Shown one piece after another: positions 56,318 through 64,000 of a stretch of DNA of 64,000 nt. The position numbers and the translations under genes were made by a program. The stretch comes from JALCLA01 sp965653565 (GTDB lineage Bacteria; Pseudomonadota; Gammaproteobacteria; Xanthomonadales; Xanthomonadaceae), in NCBI GenBank assembly GCA_965653565.1, contig CBFHAI010000002.1, forward strand, positions 124,001 to 188,000, in the 5' to 3' direction. Under the pieces are notes generated by a model. That model did no database searches and was not told the DNA's origin. It was given only the letters and a program-made list of their open reading frames with translations. Position 1 is the first letter of the stretch. Every line of letters starts with the position of its first letter.

Positions 56318-56938
56318 ATGGCCACCACACGCAAATCCGCCGGCAAGAGCGCCCGGACCACAGCGGTGAAGAAGGTCGGCACCAGACCCGGTGCCAAAGC
56401 ATCGAAGACGATCGGCAAGAAAACCGCAGGCGCGCGCGCCGCGCAGAATGAATCGGTTGACCGCCAGCCCGCCGCGAAGCGATCGGCATCGAAGAACGCT
56501 GCGAAGAAATCGCCGGCAAACAAAGCGGTGCAGACCAAATCGGCCGGCACCAGCGCACCGCGCAAACGCGGCAGCGGCCCGGTGGCCGCCCGCAAGGTCA
56601 CCACGCAGGCCAGCGTGCGCCGCGACATCGCGGCCAAGGCCCCCACCACCAAGCGAGCCATCGCCAAGAAAGCGGCCTCGAAAAAAGTCACCAAGCGCCC
56701 GCTTTCGAAACAGACCGGTAGCCAGACCGCGTCGCGCACCGATTCCACCGTGACGCAGAAATCCGGCGCCAAACCGCCGGCCGGCGCCGCACCGGCATCG
56801 CGCAAATCCGGCAACGGCGCCGGCAACACCGCATCGCGCGGCGCCAACCAGACCGCCCGCAAGGCGCAACCGCGCGCCGCGCGCGGCATCACGCCGGACG
56901 AGGCGCGGGCGCACGACGACGCATTGAAGGAACAATAA
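56318..56938 (+). CDS. Histone-H1-like lysine/alanine-rich protein
   Basis: A 206-residue, strongly basic protein made almost entirely of Lys, Ala, Arg, Ser, Thr and Gly with AAKK/KSAGK-type repeats, like the bacterial H1-like or AlgP/HU-tail proteins that bind DNA. I chose the ATG at 56318 because GAGGA lies eight bases upstream; an in-frame ATG at 56288 would add ten residues but has a poorly spaced site. There is no folded domain or signal peptide. Only the last fifteen residues (ITPDEARAHDDALKEQ) are acidic and may be a small helix. It lies between two secreted-protein genes without an obvious operon partner. DNA compaction or regulation is inferred from composition only. Confidence 0.75.
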   Translation: MATTRKSAGKSARTTAVKKVGTRPGAKASKTIGKKTAGARAAQNESVDRQPAAKRSASKNAAKKSPANKAVQTKSAGTSAPRKRGSGPVAARKVTTQASVRRDIAAKAPTTKRAIAKKAASKKVTKRPLSKQTGSQTASRTDSTVTQKSGAKPPAGAAPASRKSGNGAGNTASRGANQTARKAQPRAARGITPDEARAHDDALKEQ

Positions 56939-56945
56939 GGCCGCG

Positions 56946-56982
56946 GACATGCGCCAGCTGCCGTCGGCGGCTGGCGCATGTC
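56946..56982 (+). terminator. Hairpin after the histone-like gene
   Basis: GACATGCGCCAGC pairs perfectly with GCTGGCGCATGTC over an 11-base loop, eight bases past the stop. No T tract. Confidence 0.5.
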
Positions 56983-57226
56983 ATGCCGGCCGATCTACGC
57001 ATCGCCACACTCGTCAGCGGACAGAACCGGCCCCCCCTTCAGTCCTTTGTTCCTGCTCCCTTCGCGTCCTTTCTCTTTCTTCCTTCGCGTCCTTCGCGTC
57101 CCGCTCTTGATGTGGAACGCTCGATGCCGGCGCCGCTCATCGATAGTGTCCTTATCCCCCCTGTTTCACGTTCCCTCGCCCTGTGACCCCAGCGCCTCCG
57201 CCGGGTCCGTTGCGAGGGACAAAACC

Positions 57227-60208
57227 ATGGGTATTTTCTCAAGGCGCGCCGTTGCGGCGCTTTGCGGTATCGCTTTGCCATTCGTCGCCGGCGCGGCGAC
57301 GTTCACGGTGACCAATACCAACGACTCGGGCGCCGGTTCCTTGCGTGCCGCCCTGTCGAGCGCCAACGCGGCCGCAGGCGCGGACACCATCGCATTCAAT
57401 ATTCCCGGCGGCGGCATCAAAGTGATCACGCCCGCGACGGAACTGCCGGCGTCGACGACCGGCAGCATCTACATCAACGGTTACAGCCAGCCGGGTTATG
57501 TCGGCATGCCGCTGATCCGCATCGACGGCGTCAATGCGCCGGACAATGCGCGCGGGCTCTACCTCGGGGGCGCGAGCAGCGTGGTGCGCGGCCTGCAGAT
57601 CACCCGTTTCGGCACCGGCATTTCGGCATTGGCCGACTCGATCGAGATCTACGGCAACTACATCGGCACCGACGGCAGCAACGCGCTCGGCAACGACACC
57701 GGCATCCGCATCGACGGCAACGATGTGCACGTGGGCGGCACCCTGCTGACCTCGCGCAACGTGATCTCGGGCAACGACACCGGCATCTTCATCGATACCG
57801 GCGTCACCGGAGCGCGCATCGTCAATTGCTATCTGGGCACCAACGCTGCGGGCAGCGCGGCGGTACCCAACAGCTACACCTCGATCCGCAGTTACGGCGA
57901 CGGCCTGATCGTCGGCGGTTCCACCGCCGCCGAGCGCAATCTGATCTCGGGCAACGGCCGGTTCGGCGTCTCCATCGATGGCGGCGACACCGCCACCATC
58001 GCCGGCAACTATGTCGGCACCGATGCCACCGGCATGCTGGCGATCCCGAACGGCGAAACGGCGATCGACATCAGCGAGGGCAACGGCCACGTGGTGGGCG
58101 GCACGGTGGCGGCGGCGGGCAATCTGATTTCCGGCAACATCGGCACCGGCGTGGGCATCGGCACTCCCACCACCATGGCGCGCGTGCGCGGCAACCGCAT
58201 CGGCGTCAATGCGGCGGGCAATGCGGCGCTGCCCAACACCACCTACGGCGTCTACGTGCGCGGCACCGATGTGGTGATCGGCGGCAACACGGCCGGTTCG
58301 ATCAACGTGATTTCAGGCAACGGCCGCGACGGCATCGGCATGAGCGACACGGCCAGCAACGTGGTCGTCTACAACAACCGCATCGGCACCAACCTGGCGG
58401 GCGACGCGGCCATCGGCAATGCCGAAGACGGTGTCAGCGTGCGCGGCAACGATATCGTGGTCGGGCCGCTCACCAATCTGATTTCCGGCAACGGCTCGAG
58501 CGGCATCACGATCTCCGCTGCCACCGGCGTCAACGTGCTCGGCAATCGCATCGGCACCAACCTGGCCGGCAATGCGGCGCTCGGCAACGGCGCCTACGGC
58601 GTGCGCATCATCGAGGGTGGCGACATCCGGATCGGCCAGCCGGGCAACGGCAATCTGATCTCCGCCAATGGGCGCGCGATGTCGGTCGAGTCGGCCGACG
58701 CCACCATCGTGCAGTCCAACACCATCGGCTTGAACCTGGCGGAAACCGCGACGCTGCCCAACGAGGACGGCGTCGACGTGTCGAGCGATTTCAACCAGAT
58801 CGGCGGCCGCGGGCTGGGCGAGGGCAATGCGATCGCCGGCAACGACGGCGGTGTGTCGTTCGCGCGCGGCTCGTCGAACAACGTGGTGGAGGGCAACTTC
58901 CTCGGCAGCAATCGCACGGAGACGTTCCGCCCCGGCAACGGCTATGCCTCGGTGCTCGTCTACGAAGGCTTCGACAATCTCATCGGCGGCGAACTGGCCG
59001 GCGCCGGCAACGTGATCGCGGGCAACTACGCGGCCGGCGTGTTCATCCGTGTCGGCAAACGCAACGCGATTCTCGGCAACCGCATCTTCGACAATGAACT
59101 GGCGAGCATCGACAGCGAACCGGTCGGCCCGTCGTTGAACGATGCGCTCGATGTCGATCAGGGCCCGAACGAAGGCCAGAACCGCCCGGTGCTGCGCTCG
59201 GCGATCGCCGGCGGCAATATGCTCACGATGATGGGCGAGTTGAAATCCGCCGCGTCGGCGATCTTTCGCATCGAGTTTTTCCACAACGCCGCCTGCCATG
59301 CGAGCGGTCTTGGCGAAGGCGCAACCTATCTGGGCGCCGCCAGCGTGACGACCGATGCGAACGGCACCGCGGTGATCGCCTCGCCGTTGACCTCGAGCGA
59401 AACCAGCGGCTTCGTCACCGCCACCGCCACCGATGTCGAAGGCAACACCTCGGAGTTCTCGCCGTGCATCGCCATCGGCGTGCCGGGCAACGGCAAGATT
59501 TCCTTCTGGCGCGATCCGGGGCTGTCGTATGAAGACCTGTTGAAAGCGACGATTCCGGTGATCCGTTCCGAAGGCCTCGAAGGCAGCGTGTCGGTGACCT
59601 TCCAGGCCATCAACAAGAGCGCCACCGCGCCCTCCGATTTCGCCGCGACCACGCAGCTGCTCACCTTCGCCCCGGGCGAATGGCTGAAGTTCGTCGAAGT
59701 GCCGCTGGTGCTCGACAACGCGGTCGAAGGCGACGAAGCCTACGACGTGAAGCTGAGCAACCCGACCGGCGGCGCGGCGCTCGGCAACGCCGACGGCGAA
59801 TACCTGCTGTTCGACCACGACGTGGCCTACCCCTTCATCGTGGTCAACAACATCTCGGTCACCGAACCGGTCAGCGGGCAGGCGCTCGCCATCTTCTCGG
59901 TGTCGCTCACCAGCACCGATCACGAGGTGAAGGTCGACTACGCCACGGTCGCCGAAACCGCGACCGAGAATGTCGACTTCCTGCCGAAGTCGGGCGTGCT
60001 GACTTTCCCGCCCAGCAACACCACGACCACGTTCCAGATTGCGGTGCCGGTGTATGCCGACCAGGCGGTCGAAGGCGACGAAACCTTCCGGCTCGATATC
60101 GGCGGCAACAGCGGCGTCTTCATCGCGGCGGAAACGGTCGGCGAGGCGGTGGTGAAGGACGGCATGCTCATCTCCAACGCCATTTTCAGCAACGGCTTCG
60201 AGAACTGA
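57227..60208 (+). CDS. Secreted beta-helix protein with Calx-beta C-terminus and GFE tail
   Basis: A 993-residue exported protein. The start is ATG 57227 with GAGGGA nine bases upstream; the signal peptide ends VAGAATF. Residues about 25-650 are a right-handed beta-helix of many repeats with the pattern NLISGNxxxGI...IxGNxIGTxxxGxxALGN, characteristic of NosD/CASH-type or DUF1565-like proteins. A further beta domain follows and two Calx-beta-like domains lie at about 770-985 (EGDEAYDVKLSNPTGGA and EGDETFRLDIGG). The tail reads NAIFSNGFEN. It is presumed to be a surface adhesin or polysaccharide-binding protein. The upstream 288 bp contains the histone-like gene's hairpin and no other gene. 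Confidence 0.87.
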   Translation: MGIFSRRAVAALCGIALPFVAGAATFTVTNTNDSGAGSLRAALSSANAAAGADTIAFNIPGGGIKVITPATELPASTTGSIYINGYSQPGYVGMPLIRIDGVNAPDNARGLYLGGASSVVRGLQITRFGTGISALADSIEIYGNYIGTDGSNALGNDTGIRIDGNDVHVGGTLLTSRNVISGNDTGIFIDTGVTGARIVNCYLGTNAAGSAAVPNSYTSIRSYGDGLIVGGSTAAERNLISGNGRFGVSIDGGDTATIAGNYVGTDATGMLAIPNGETAIDISEGNGHVVGGTVAAAGNLISGNIGTGVGIGTPTTMARVRGNRIGVNAAGNAALPNTTYGVYVRGTDVVIGGNTAGSINVISGNGRDGIGMSDTASNVVVYNNRIGTNLAGDAAIGNAEDGVSVRGNDIVVGPLTNLISGNGSSGITISAATGVNVLGNRIGTNLAGNAALGNGAYGVRIIEGGDIRIGQPGNGNLISANGRAMSVESADATIVQSNTIGLNLAETATLPNEDGVDVSSDFNQIGGRGLGEGNAIAGNDGGVSFARGSSNNVVEGNFLGSNRTETFRPGNGYASVLVYEGFDNLIGGELAGAGNVIAGNYAAGVFIRVGKRNAILGNRIFDNELASIDSEPVGPSLNDALDVDQGPNEGQNRPVLRSAIAGGNMLTMMGELKSAASAIFRIEFFHNAACHASGLGEGATYLGAASVTTDANGTAVIASPLTSSETSGFVTATATDVEGNTSEFSPCIAIGVPGNGKISFWRDPGLSYEDLLKATIPVIRSEGLEGSVSVTFQAINKSATAPSDFAATTQLLTFAPGEWLKFVEVPLVLDNAVEGDEAYDVKLSNPTGGAALGNADGEYLLFDHDVAYPFIVVNNISVTEPVSGQALAIFSVSLTSTDHEVKVDYATVAETATENVDFLPKSGVLTFPPSNTTTTFQIAVPVYADQAVEGDETFRLDIGGNSGVFIAAETVGEAVVKDGMLISNAIFSNGFEN

Positions 60209-60214
60209 GCGGGC

Positions 60215-60243
60215 GGCTCGGCGGCCTGGCCCGCCGCCGAGCC
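60215..60243 (+). terminator. Strong hairpin after the beta-helix gene
   Basis: GGCTCGGCGGC pairs with GCCGCCGAGCC over a seven-base loop, seven bases past the stop. No T tract. Confidence 0.5.
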
Positions 60244-60327
60244 TATCCGCCGGCAGCCAGTACTTCCGTCACTGGTAGGTGTTCTAGGACAGTAACACAC
60301 TACAGCTCCCAACGAAGGAGCACCACC

Positions 60328-61200
60328 ATGAAGAAGAGGCTGATTTCCCTGGCTCTGCTGGCCGCCATGGCTGGCGTCACCGTTCCCGTGATGGCTGCAA
60401 CCAGCGCCGCGGCCACCACCAAATCCGTCGCCGCCGCGCCGGACCCGGCCCGCCAGCTGCACGAGCTGGCCCGCCTGTTCCGCGCCAACGACCTCGCCGG
60501 CATCGCACGCGCCGTGGTGCCGCCGTCGAAGTGGGAAGAAATCCGGCTGCAATACGAATTGCACCGCCTCGAACCGACCAGCGACGAAGATCGCGCCGAT
60601 TTCGCCGAAAGCATCGGCCGTTTCACCGCCCCCGACGCCGTCGACCAGCTGATGCTGGAAATCGAGCCCAAGCTCGAAGAGGCCCGGCCGCAAGTGCCCG
60701 GCGCGCTGCTGATGGGCTTCGGCGCCATGCAGATGGCGGTCAACTCGCCCGATAGCGAGCTCACCGACGAACAGCGCGCCGCCCTGCAGAGCGCCCTGCC
60801 CGGTATCCAGCGCTGGGCCAGCAGCACCGATTTCCTCGACTCCGACACGATGCGCTACGCCCTGACCCTGATCACCGATGCCGCGCGCCGCACCGGTATC
60901 ACCGACCTCGATCAGGTCAAGGCGTTGCCGCTCGAAGGCGTGCTGCAGCGCGCCGGCACCGTGTTCGCCGCCGCCAAGGAAGCGGTGCGCCAGTACGGCG
61001 TCGACCTGGATGCGGTGGCCGATTCGCTGCGCGTCGAAGTGCTCGAGATCGACGGCGACACCGCGCGCGTACGCACCACCGTCACCCTGTTCGACGCGCC
61101 GATCTGGACCGACCACGATCTGGTGCTGGTAGAAGGCCGCTGGTACGGCAAGGACGCCGCGTCGAAATTCCACATCGCGCACCAGGATGTGGAAGGCTGA
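60328..61200 (+). CDS. Exported helical protein, unknown function
   Basis: A 290-residue protein starting at ATG 60328 with AAGGAG (60315-60320) seven bases upstream and a clean signal peptide (MKKRLISLALLAAMAGVTVPVMA-A). The mature protein is mainly helical with acidic helices (LEIEPKLEEARPQ, ESIGRFTAPDAVDQLM) and ends in a small beta module with a WTDHDLVLVEGRWYGK strand pair. I do not recognise a named family. It is probably periplasmic. It is a single gene between two strong hairpins, in an AT-richer upstream stretch (60255-60300) likely to hold its promoter. Confidence 0.8.
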   Translation: MKKRLISLALLAAMAGVTVPVMAATSAAATTKSVAAAPDPARQLHELARLFRANDLAGIARAVVPPSKWEEIRLQYELHRLEPTSDEDRADFAESIGRFTAPDAVDQLMLEIEPKLEEARPQVPGALLMGFGAMQMAVNSPDSELTDEQRAALQSALPGIQRWASSTDFLDSDTMRYALTLITDAARRTGITDLDQVKALPLEGVLQRAGTVFAAAKEAVRQYGVDLDAVADSLRVEVLEIDGDTARVRTTVTLFDAPIWTDHDLVLVEGRWYGKDAASKFHIAHQDVEG

Positions 61201-61211
61201 TCTGGGCTGCG

Positions 61212-61239
61212 CCGGGAAGGGCGCGTGCGCCCTTCCCGG
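61212..61239 (+). terminator. Bidirectional terminator between convergent genes
   Basis: A 13-bp perfect stem (CCGGGAAGGGCGC with its complement) and a very tight two-base loop lie between the stop at 61200 (plus) and the stop at 61279 (minus), so it can serve both genes. Confidence 0.7.
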
Positions 61240-61278
61240 TTCCGATCGAAAATTCTCGCGCCGGCAACTCCTCGCGAG

Positions 61279-62673
61279 TCACTCTTCCGGCATATCGGAA
61301 GCCGCATGCGGCGCCGGTGACGTCCGCTCGCAAGGCCGACCCGCCGGCAGCGATTGCACCGCCACGAAGCGATACAGGAATTCGCTGAAACGTTCGCCCC
61401 AGATTTCGCTGTGGTTGGCGATCAGGCGCGGGTCGACGGCGACGTTGTAGTAGGGATTGCGCTGCTGCGAACCCTGCTGCATTTTTTCCAGGCGCGACAG
61501 GCTGATTTCGCCGAGCGACCAGGTGTGCACCTTGCCGGACTGGAAATCCTGCCACGCGCAGCCGATGTCGCGCAGGCCGAGCAAGGCCGGCGGCGCATCC
61601 GGCGCGACATCGTCCGGCATCTTCAGTTCGTGTGTGAGGAACGGCCCGTAGTGGCCGAGCGCGGTCACGTTCTGCCGCCGCTGCTCGGACGACACATGGC
61701 TTTCGAACGCGGTGCCGAGTCGGCGTCCCCACGGAAATGCCAGCGCCGTCGCCGCGTCCGAGGTCGATGTGAAAACCGCCAGCACCGGTCGCTGGTTCGC
61801 CGCATGCGGGTGCAGCCGTCCGCGCCGTTCGAGCGCGCCGAAACGCGCGGCTTCGAAGGCCGGATTCACCAGCACCACCAGATTGGCCGCATTGCGCAAG
61901 ATGGCATCGTCTTTGAGGAACACGGTGTCGCGGATCAACTGCTGCTGCAGCGCGGTGTAGATCAGCGCGCCGCCGAAACTGTGGCCGGTGACGATCAGCC
62001 GGTTCTGCGCCTTCTTTATGCCGTTGGCCTTGATTTTCGCCAGTTGCGCGAGCACTTCGGTGGCGCCGTCGGTGCCGACGCGATGCGCGCGTTCCTTGCG
62101 ATTCCAGAACGACAATTCCTTGAACGGTTCCATCCGCGCCGACAGGCCGCGCCAGCCCAGATACACGCCGACCACGCGCCGCGCCGCGCAGGGACGGCCG
62201 GCGCAGACCTTTTCGTCGTACCACGCCACGCGGCGCAGGATGTGGGCGAAATCTTCGACATTGCTGTCGTCCGCCGCCGCGTTGTGTTTCCACCCGTGCG
62301 CGAACACCACCAGCAGCAGCGGATGCGCTTCGCCCAGCGTGCGGATGCGCTCGAGCATGTCGTCTTTCAGCGCCGGATCGTGCAGCGCGCCCTGGTCGTC
62401 GAATTCGACGAAGCCCAGATGCACGTCGTTCTGCGGCTGGCGCGCGTCGTCGCCATCCGGCGCCAGCCGATGCCACACCTCGTGCGCGCAATCCTGCGGC
62501 TGCGCCGCTGCGCAAACCTGTGTTTGCGGCGATGGCGCGCGATCGCGATAAGCACGATTCGGCGCGCACCCGGCGAGTGCCAGCATCGCCAGCAGCGGCA
62601 ACACGACACCATTGCGTAACGACATCGGCGAACGATGCGACGCGCGCGACCCGATTTCCGTAGCGTCCGACAT
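61279..62673 (-). CDS. Lipoprotein alpha/beta-hydrolase
   Basis: A 464-residue protein whose signal peptide ends in the lipobox LALAGC. The start is ATG 62673, where AGGGGGG lies nine bases upstream; an internal ATG at 62625 would give a shorter, classical signal peptide but has no ribosome site. The hydrolase fold is supported by VVFAHGWKHN (oxyanion loop) and the nucleophile elbow TGHSFGG; the Asp and His of the triad are not securely placed. It probably sits in the outer or inner membrane facing the periplasm and cleaves an ester or amide; the substrate is unknown. The gene is convergent with the 60328 gene and in tandem with the TonB-receptor gene upstream, with a repeat copy (62731-62758) between them. 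Confidence 0.8.
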   Translation of the reverse strand: MSDATEIGSRASHRSPMSLRNGVVLPLLAMLALAGCAPNRAYRDRAPSPQTQVCAAAQPQDCAHEVWHRLAPDGDDARQPQNDVHLGFVEFDDQGALHDPALKDDMLERIRTLGEAHPLLLVVFAHGWKHNAAADDSNVEDFAHILRRVAWYDEKVCAGRPCAARRVVGVYLGWRGLSARMEPFKELSFWNRKERAHRVGTDGATEVLAQLAKIKANGIKKAQNRLIVTGHSFGGALIYTALQQQLIRDTVFLKDDAILRNAANLVVLVNPAFEAARFGALERRGRLHPHAANQRPVLAVFTSTSDAATALAFPWGRRLGTAFESHVSSEQRRQNVTALGHYGPFLTHELKMPDDVAPDAPPALLGLRDIGCAWQDFQSGKVHTWSLGEISLSRLEKMQQGSQQRNPYYNVAVDPRLIANHSEIWGERFSEFLYRFVAVQSLPAGRPCERTSPAPHAASDMPEE

Positions 62674-62730
62674 GCCTGCAAGCCCCCCTGCCCCGAGGCC
62701 CGATTTATACGGCAGCCGCGCATGCTTGGG

Positions 62731-62758
62731 CAGGTGACAGATTCCTAGCTGCGCCGCA
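62731..62758 (+). repeat. Dispersed repeat, copy 5 (far from the island)
   Basis: CAGGTGACAGATTCCTAG then CTGCGCCGCA; 26 of 28 bases match copy 1. It lies between the hydrolase gene and the TonB-receptor terminator, 40 kb from the island, which shows the repeat is not island-specific. Confidence 0.85.
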
Positions 62759-62779
62759 CAACGTGCGCCTTCGCGGAAC

Positions 62780-62809
62780 AAAAAAAGGCCGGCGCATCGC
62801 GCGCCGGCC
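62780..62809 (-). terminator. Rho-independent terminator of the TonB-receptor gene
   Basis: GGCCGGCGC and GCGCCGGCC form a perfect 9-bp stem over a five-base loop; seven A residues at 62780-62786 give a T7 tract on the minus strand, 21 bp past the stop at 62831. Confidence 0.9.
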
Positions 62810-62830
62810 GGGGCCATCCAGAATTGGTGC

Positions 62831-64000
62831 TTAGAACACGACGCGCAAGGTCAGCGTCCAGCGCGGCGACGAACGTTCGCGCTCGACTTCGAAGGCATCG
62901 ACGTCATAGGCGGCCTGGTTCTCGAGAATCTCCTCGCCGCTGTCGCCATCGAAACCCGACTCGGCCTGCTGGCTCGCCGCATCGAGCAGATTGTTGCCGG
63001 TCAGGCGCAGCACGACATTCTTGCCGAGACGCTTTTCCAGGAACAGTTCAAGATTGCCGTCGTAGAGTTGGCTTTCGATTTCGCCGAAAGTGACGAAGCG
63101 CGATTCGCCCTGCTTTTGATAGCTCAGGCCGGCGCTGGCATCCCAGCTCGGGATGTTGTGCGTGACGCCGACGTTGTAGACATAGGTCGGCTGGAAATCG
63201 ATGAAGATGTCTTCGCCGGTCGCCGGGTCGTCGCGGTTGGATTCGAGCTTGGTGTAGTTCGCGAACACGCCGGTTTCCGGCAGGCCCATGAAATCGAGCG
63301 GCGTCGACAGATCGAACTCGATGCCATGCACGTCGGCGTCGCCGATGTTCTGGAAACTGTAGACGCCGCCCGGGAAATCCTCCGGATCGAGTCCGACATC
63401 GCCCATCTCCTGGCCGGTGTTGACCAGGCCGATCAGATCGGAAATGCGGCGCGAAAACAGATTGACGCCGAAGATGCCCTGCCGGCCGAGGCGACGCTCG
63501 TAACCGATGTCGATGCCGATCGCGGTTTCGAAAGCCAGATCGGGATTGCCGATCGTGACGTCTTCATCGCCGGGCGATTCGAGCGCCAGCGCCGGCACCA
63601 ACTGATCGATGCTCGGCCGCCGCACGGTGCGCGCGACGCTGAAACGCAGCTGATCGACCTCGGTGAGCGACCATTGCAGATGCGCCGACGGATTGAGCAT
63701 GAACTCTTCGCCGTCAGCCTCGCCCGTCACGCTTTCTTCGAGTTCGCCGGCTTCGAAGAAATCGCTGGTATACGACTGCTCGGTGCTGGTGCTCTCGGCG
63801 CGCAGGCCGGTTTCGAGCACCACGTTCGAACTCAGGGTCCAGTTGAATACCGTGTAGGCATCGAGGCGGCGTTCTTCGTAATTGAAACGGCTGTCGCTGA
63901 CGGTGAATTCGTCGTCGTCCAGATCGTCGCTCACCGTCAACCGGTAGTCGCGATCCTTCATCTTTCCCGACAGGCCGAACTTGGCTTCGACATCGTCCAG
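62831..64000 (-). CDS. TonB-dependent outer-membrane receptor, 3' part
   Basis: The frame is open to the right edge of the window (390 codons seen). It shows the alternating beta-strand pattern of an outer-membrane barrel: GLRAESTSTEQ, RFSVARTVRRPSIDQLVP, IGIDIGYERRLG, GIEFDLSTPLDFMG, and the last strand ending in LRVVF with a terminal Phe, the sorting signature of the BAM complex. Segments such as LTGNNLLDAASQQAESGFDGD and YNVGVTHNIPSWDASAGLSYQ match the C-terminal part of CirA/iroN-like TonB receptors. The acidic content is high (many D/E in external loops), which may fit cationic ligands, but the ligand cannot be told. The plug and N-terminus lie outside. A T7 terminator follows. Confidence 0.92.
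   Translation of the reverse strand: MDDVEAKFGLSGKMKDRDYRLTVSDDLDDDEFTVSDSRFNYEERRLDAYTVFNWTLSSNVVLETGLRAESTSTEQSYTSDFFEAGELEESVTGEADGEEFMLNPSAHLQWSLTEVDQLRFSVARTVRRPSIDQLVPALALESPGDEDVTIGNPDLAFETAIGIDIGYERRLGRQGIFGVNLFSRRISDLIGLVNTGQEMGDVGLDPEDFPGGVYSFQNIGDADVHGIEFDLSTPLDFMGLPETGVFANYTKLESNRDDPATGEDIFIDFQPTYVYNVGVTHNIPSWDASAGLSYQKQGESRFVTFGEIESQLYDGNLELFLEKRLGKNVVLRLTGNNLLDAASQQAESGFDGDSGEEILENQAAYDVDAFEVERERSSPRWTLTLRVVF

Overview
The window is GC-rich chromosomal DNA, most likely from a gammaproteobacterium of the Xanthomonadales/Lysobacterales type. This is inferred from codon use, from long secreted proteins ending in a short 'F-x-x-GFE' tail, from a creBC pair, from REP-type hairpins with the core ATTCCCGC..GCGGGAAT, and from TonB-receptor content. 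No rRNA, tRNA, CRISPR array, integrase or replication origin was recognised.

Layout. 1-4695: two secreted proteins of one operon (a small GTG-start protein, then a metallopeptidase-like/toroid/CARDB protein running off the left edge) and a divergent lipoprotein. 4957-22834: an accessory island of eleven genes. A seven-gene minus-strand operon (16534 to 5943) encodes, in order, a membrane SIR2-like/P-loop ATPase fusion, an HNH nuclease, an NlpC/P60-like peptidoglycan enzyme, a membrane protein, a patatin phospholipase, a thermolysin-like metallopeptidase and a ComEC-like metallo-beta-lactamase hydrolase; four of its six junctions are ATGA overlaps or otherwise tightly packed. Upstream lies a two-gene operon (lipoprotein + trypsin-like protease, TGATG overlap), and divergent from that a TTG-start 1025-aa nuclease/NTPase with a helical C-terminus. 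A small gene of unknown function (5068-5805) closes the left side. An 18-28 bp repeat (CAGGTGACAAATTCCTAG...) sits at the left edge, between the two operons, and as an inverted pair in the divergent promoter region.

22896-42556: an orphan ADOP-type permease, an Xre/RES toxin-antitoxin pair, a four-repeat surface protein, the copper pair copA-cueR with a clear CueR operator, a Kelch/DUF11/Calx-beta protein, an AraC - VOC - UvrA-like cassette, three REP hairpins, creBC without creD, and a decayed haem-uptake remnant. 42557-49685: two divergent c-di-GMP proteins (one REC-PAS-GAF-GGDEF-EAL with a degenerate GGDEF, one TPR-PAS-GGDEF) and a beta-helix protein. 49900-64000: a 2043-aa secreted nuclease with eight DUF11 repeats and a C-terminal membrane anchor, a histone-H1-like protein, a beta-helix/Calx-beta protein, a small exported protein, a lipoprotein alpha/beta hydrolase and the 3' part of a TonB-dependent receptor with a strong terminator.

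The part most likely to be new is 4957-22834. It combines features of Septu (ATPase + HNH) and AVAST type 1 (MBL hydrolase + trypsin-like protease + STAND NTPase) with envelope-targeting enzymes (patatin, NlpC/P60, metallopeptidase) in one tightly coupled cluster. All functional statements about it are inferred from motifs read by eye.
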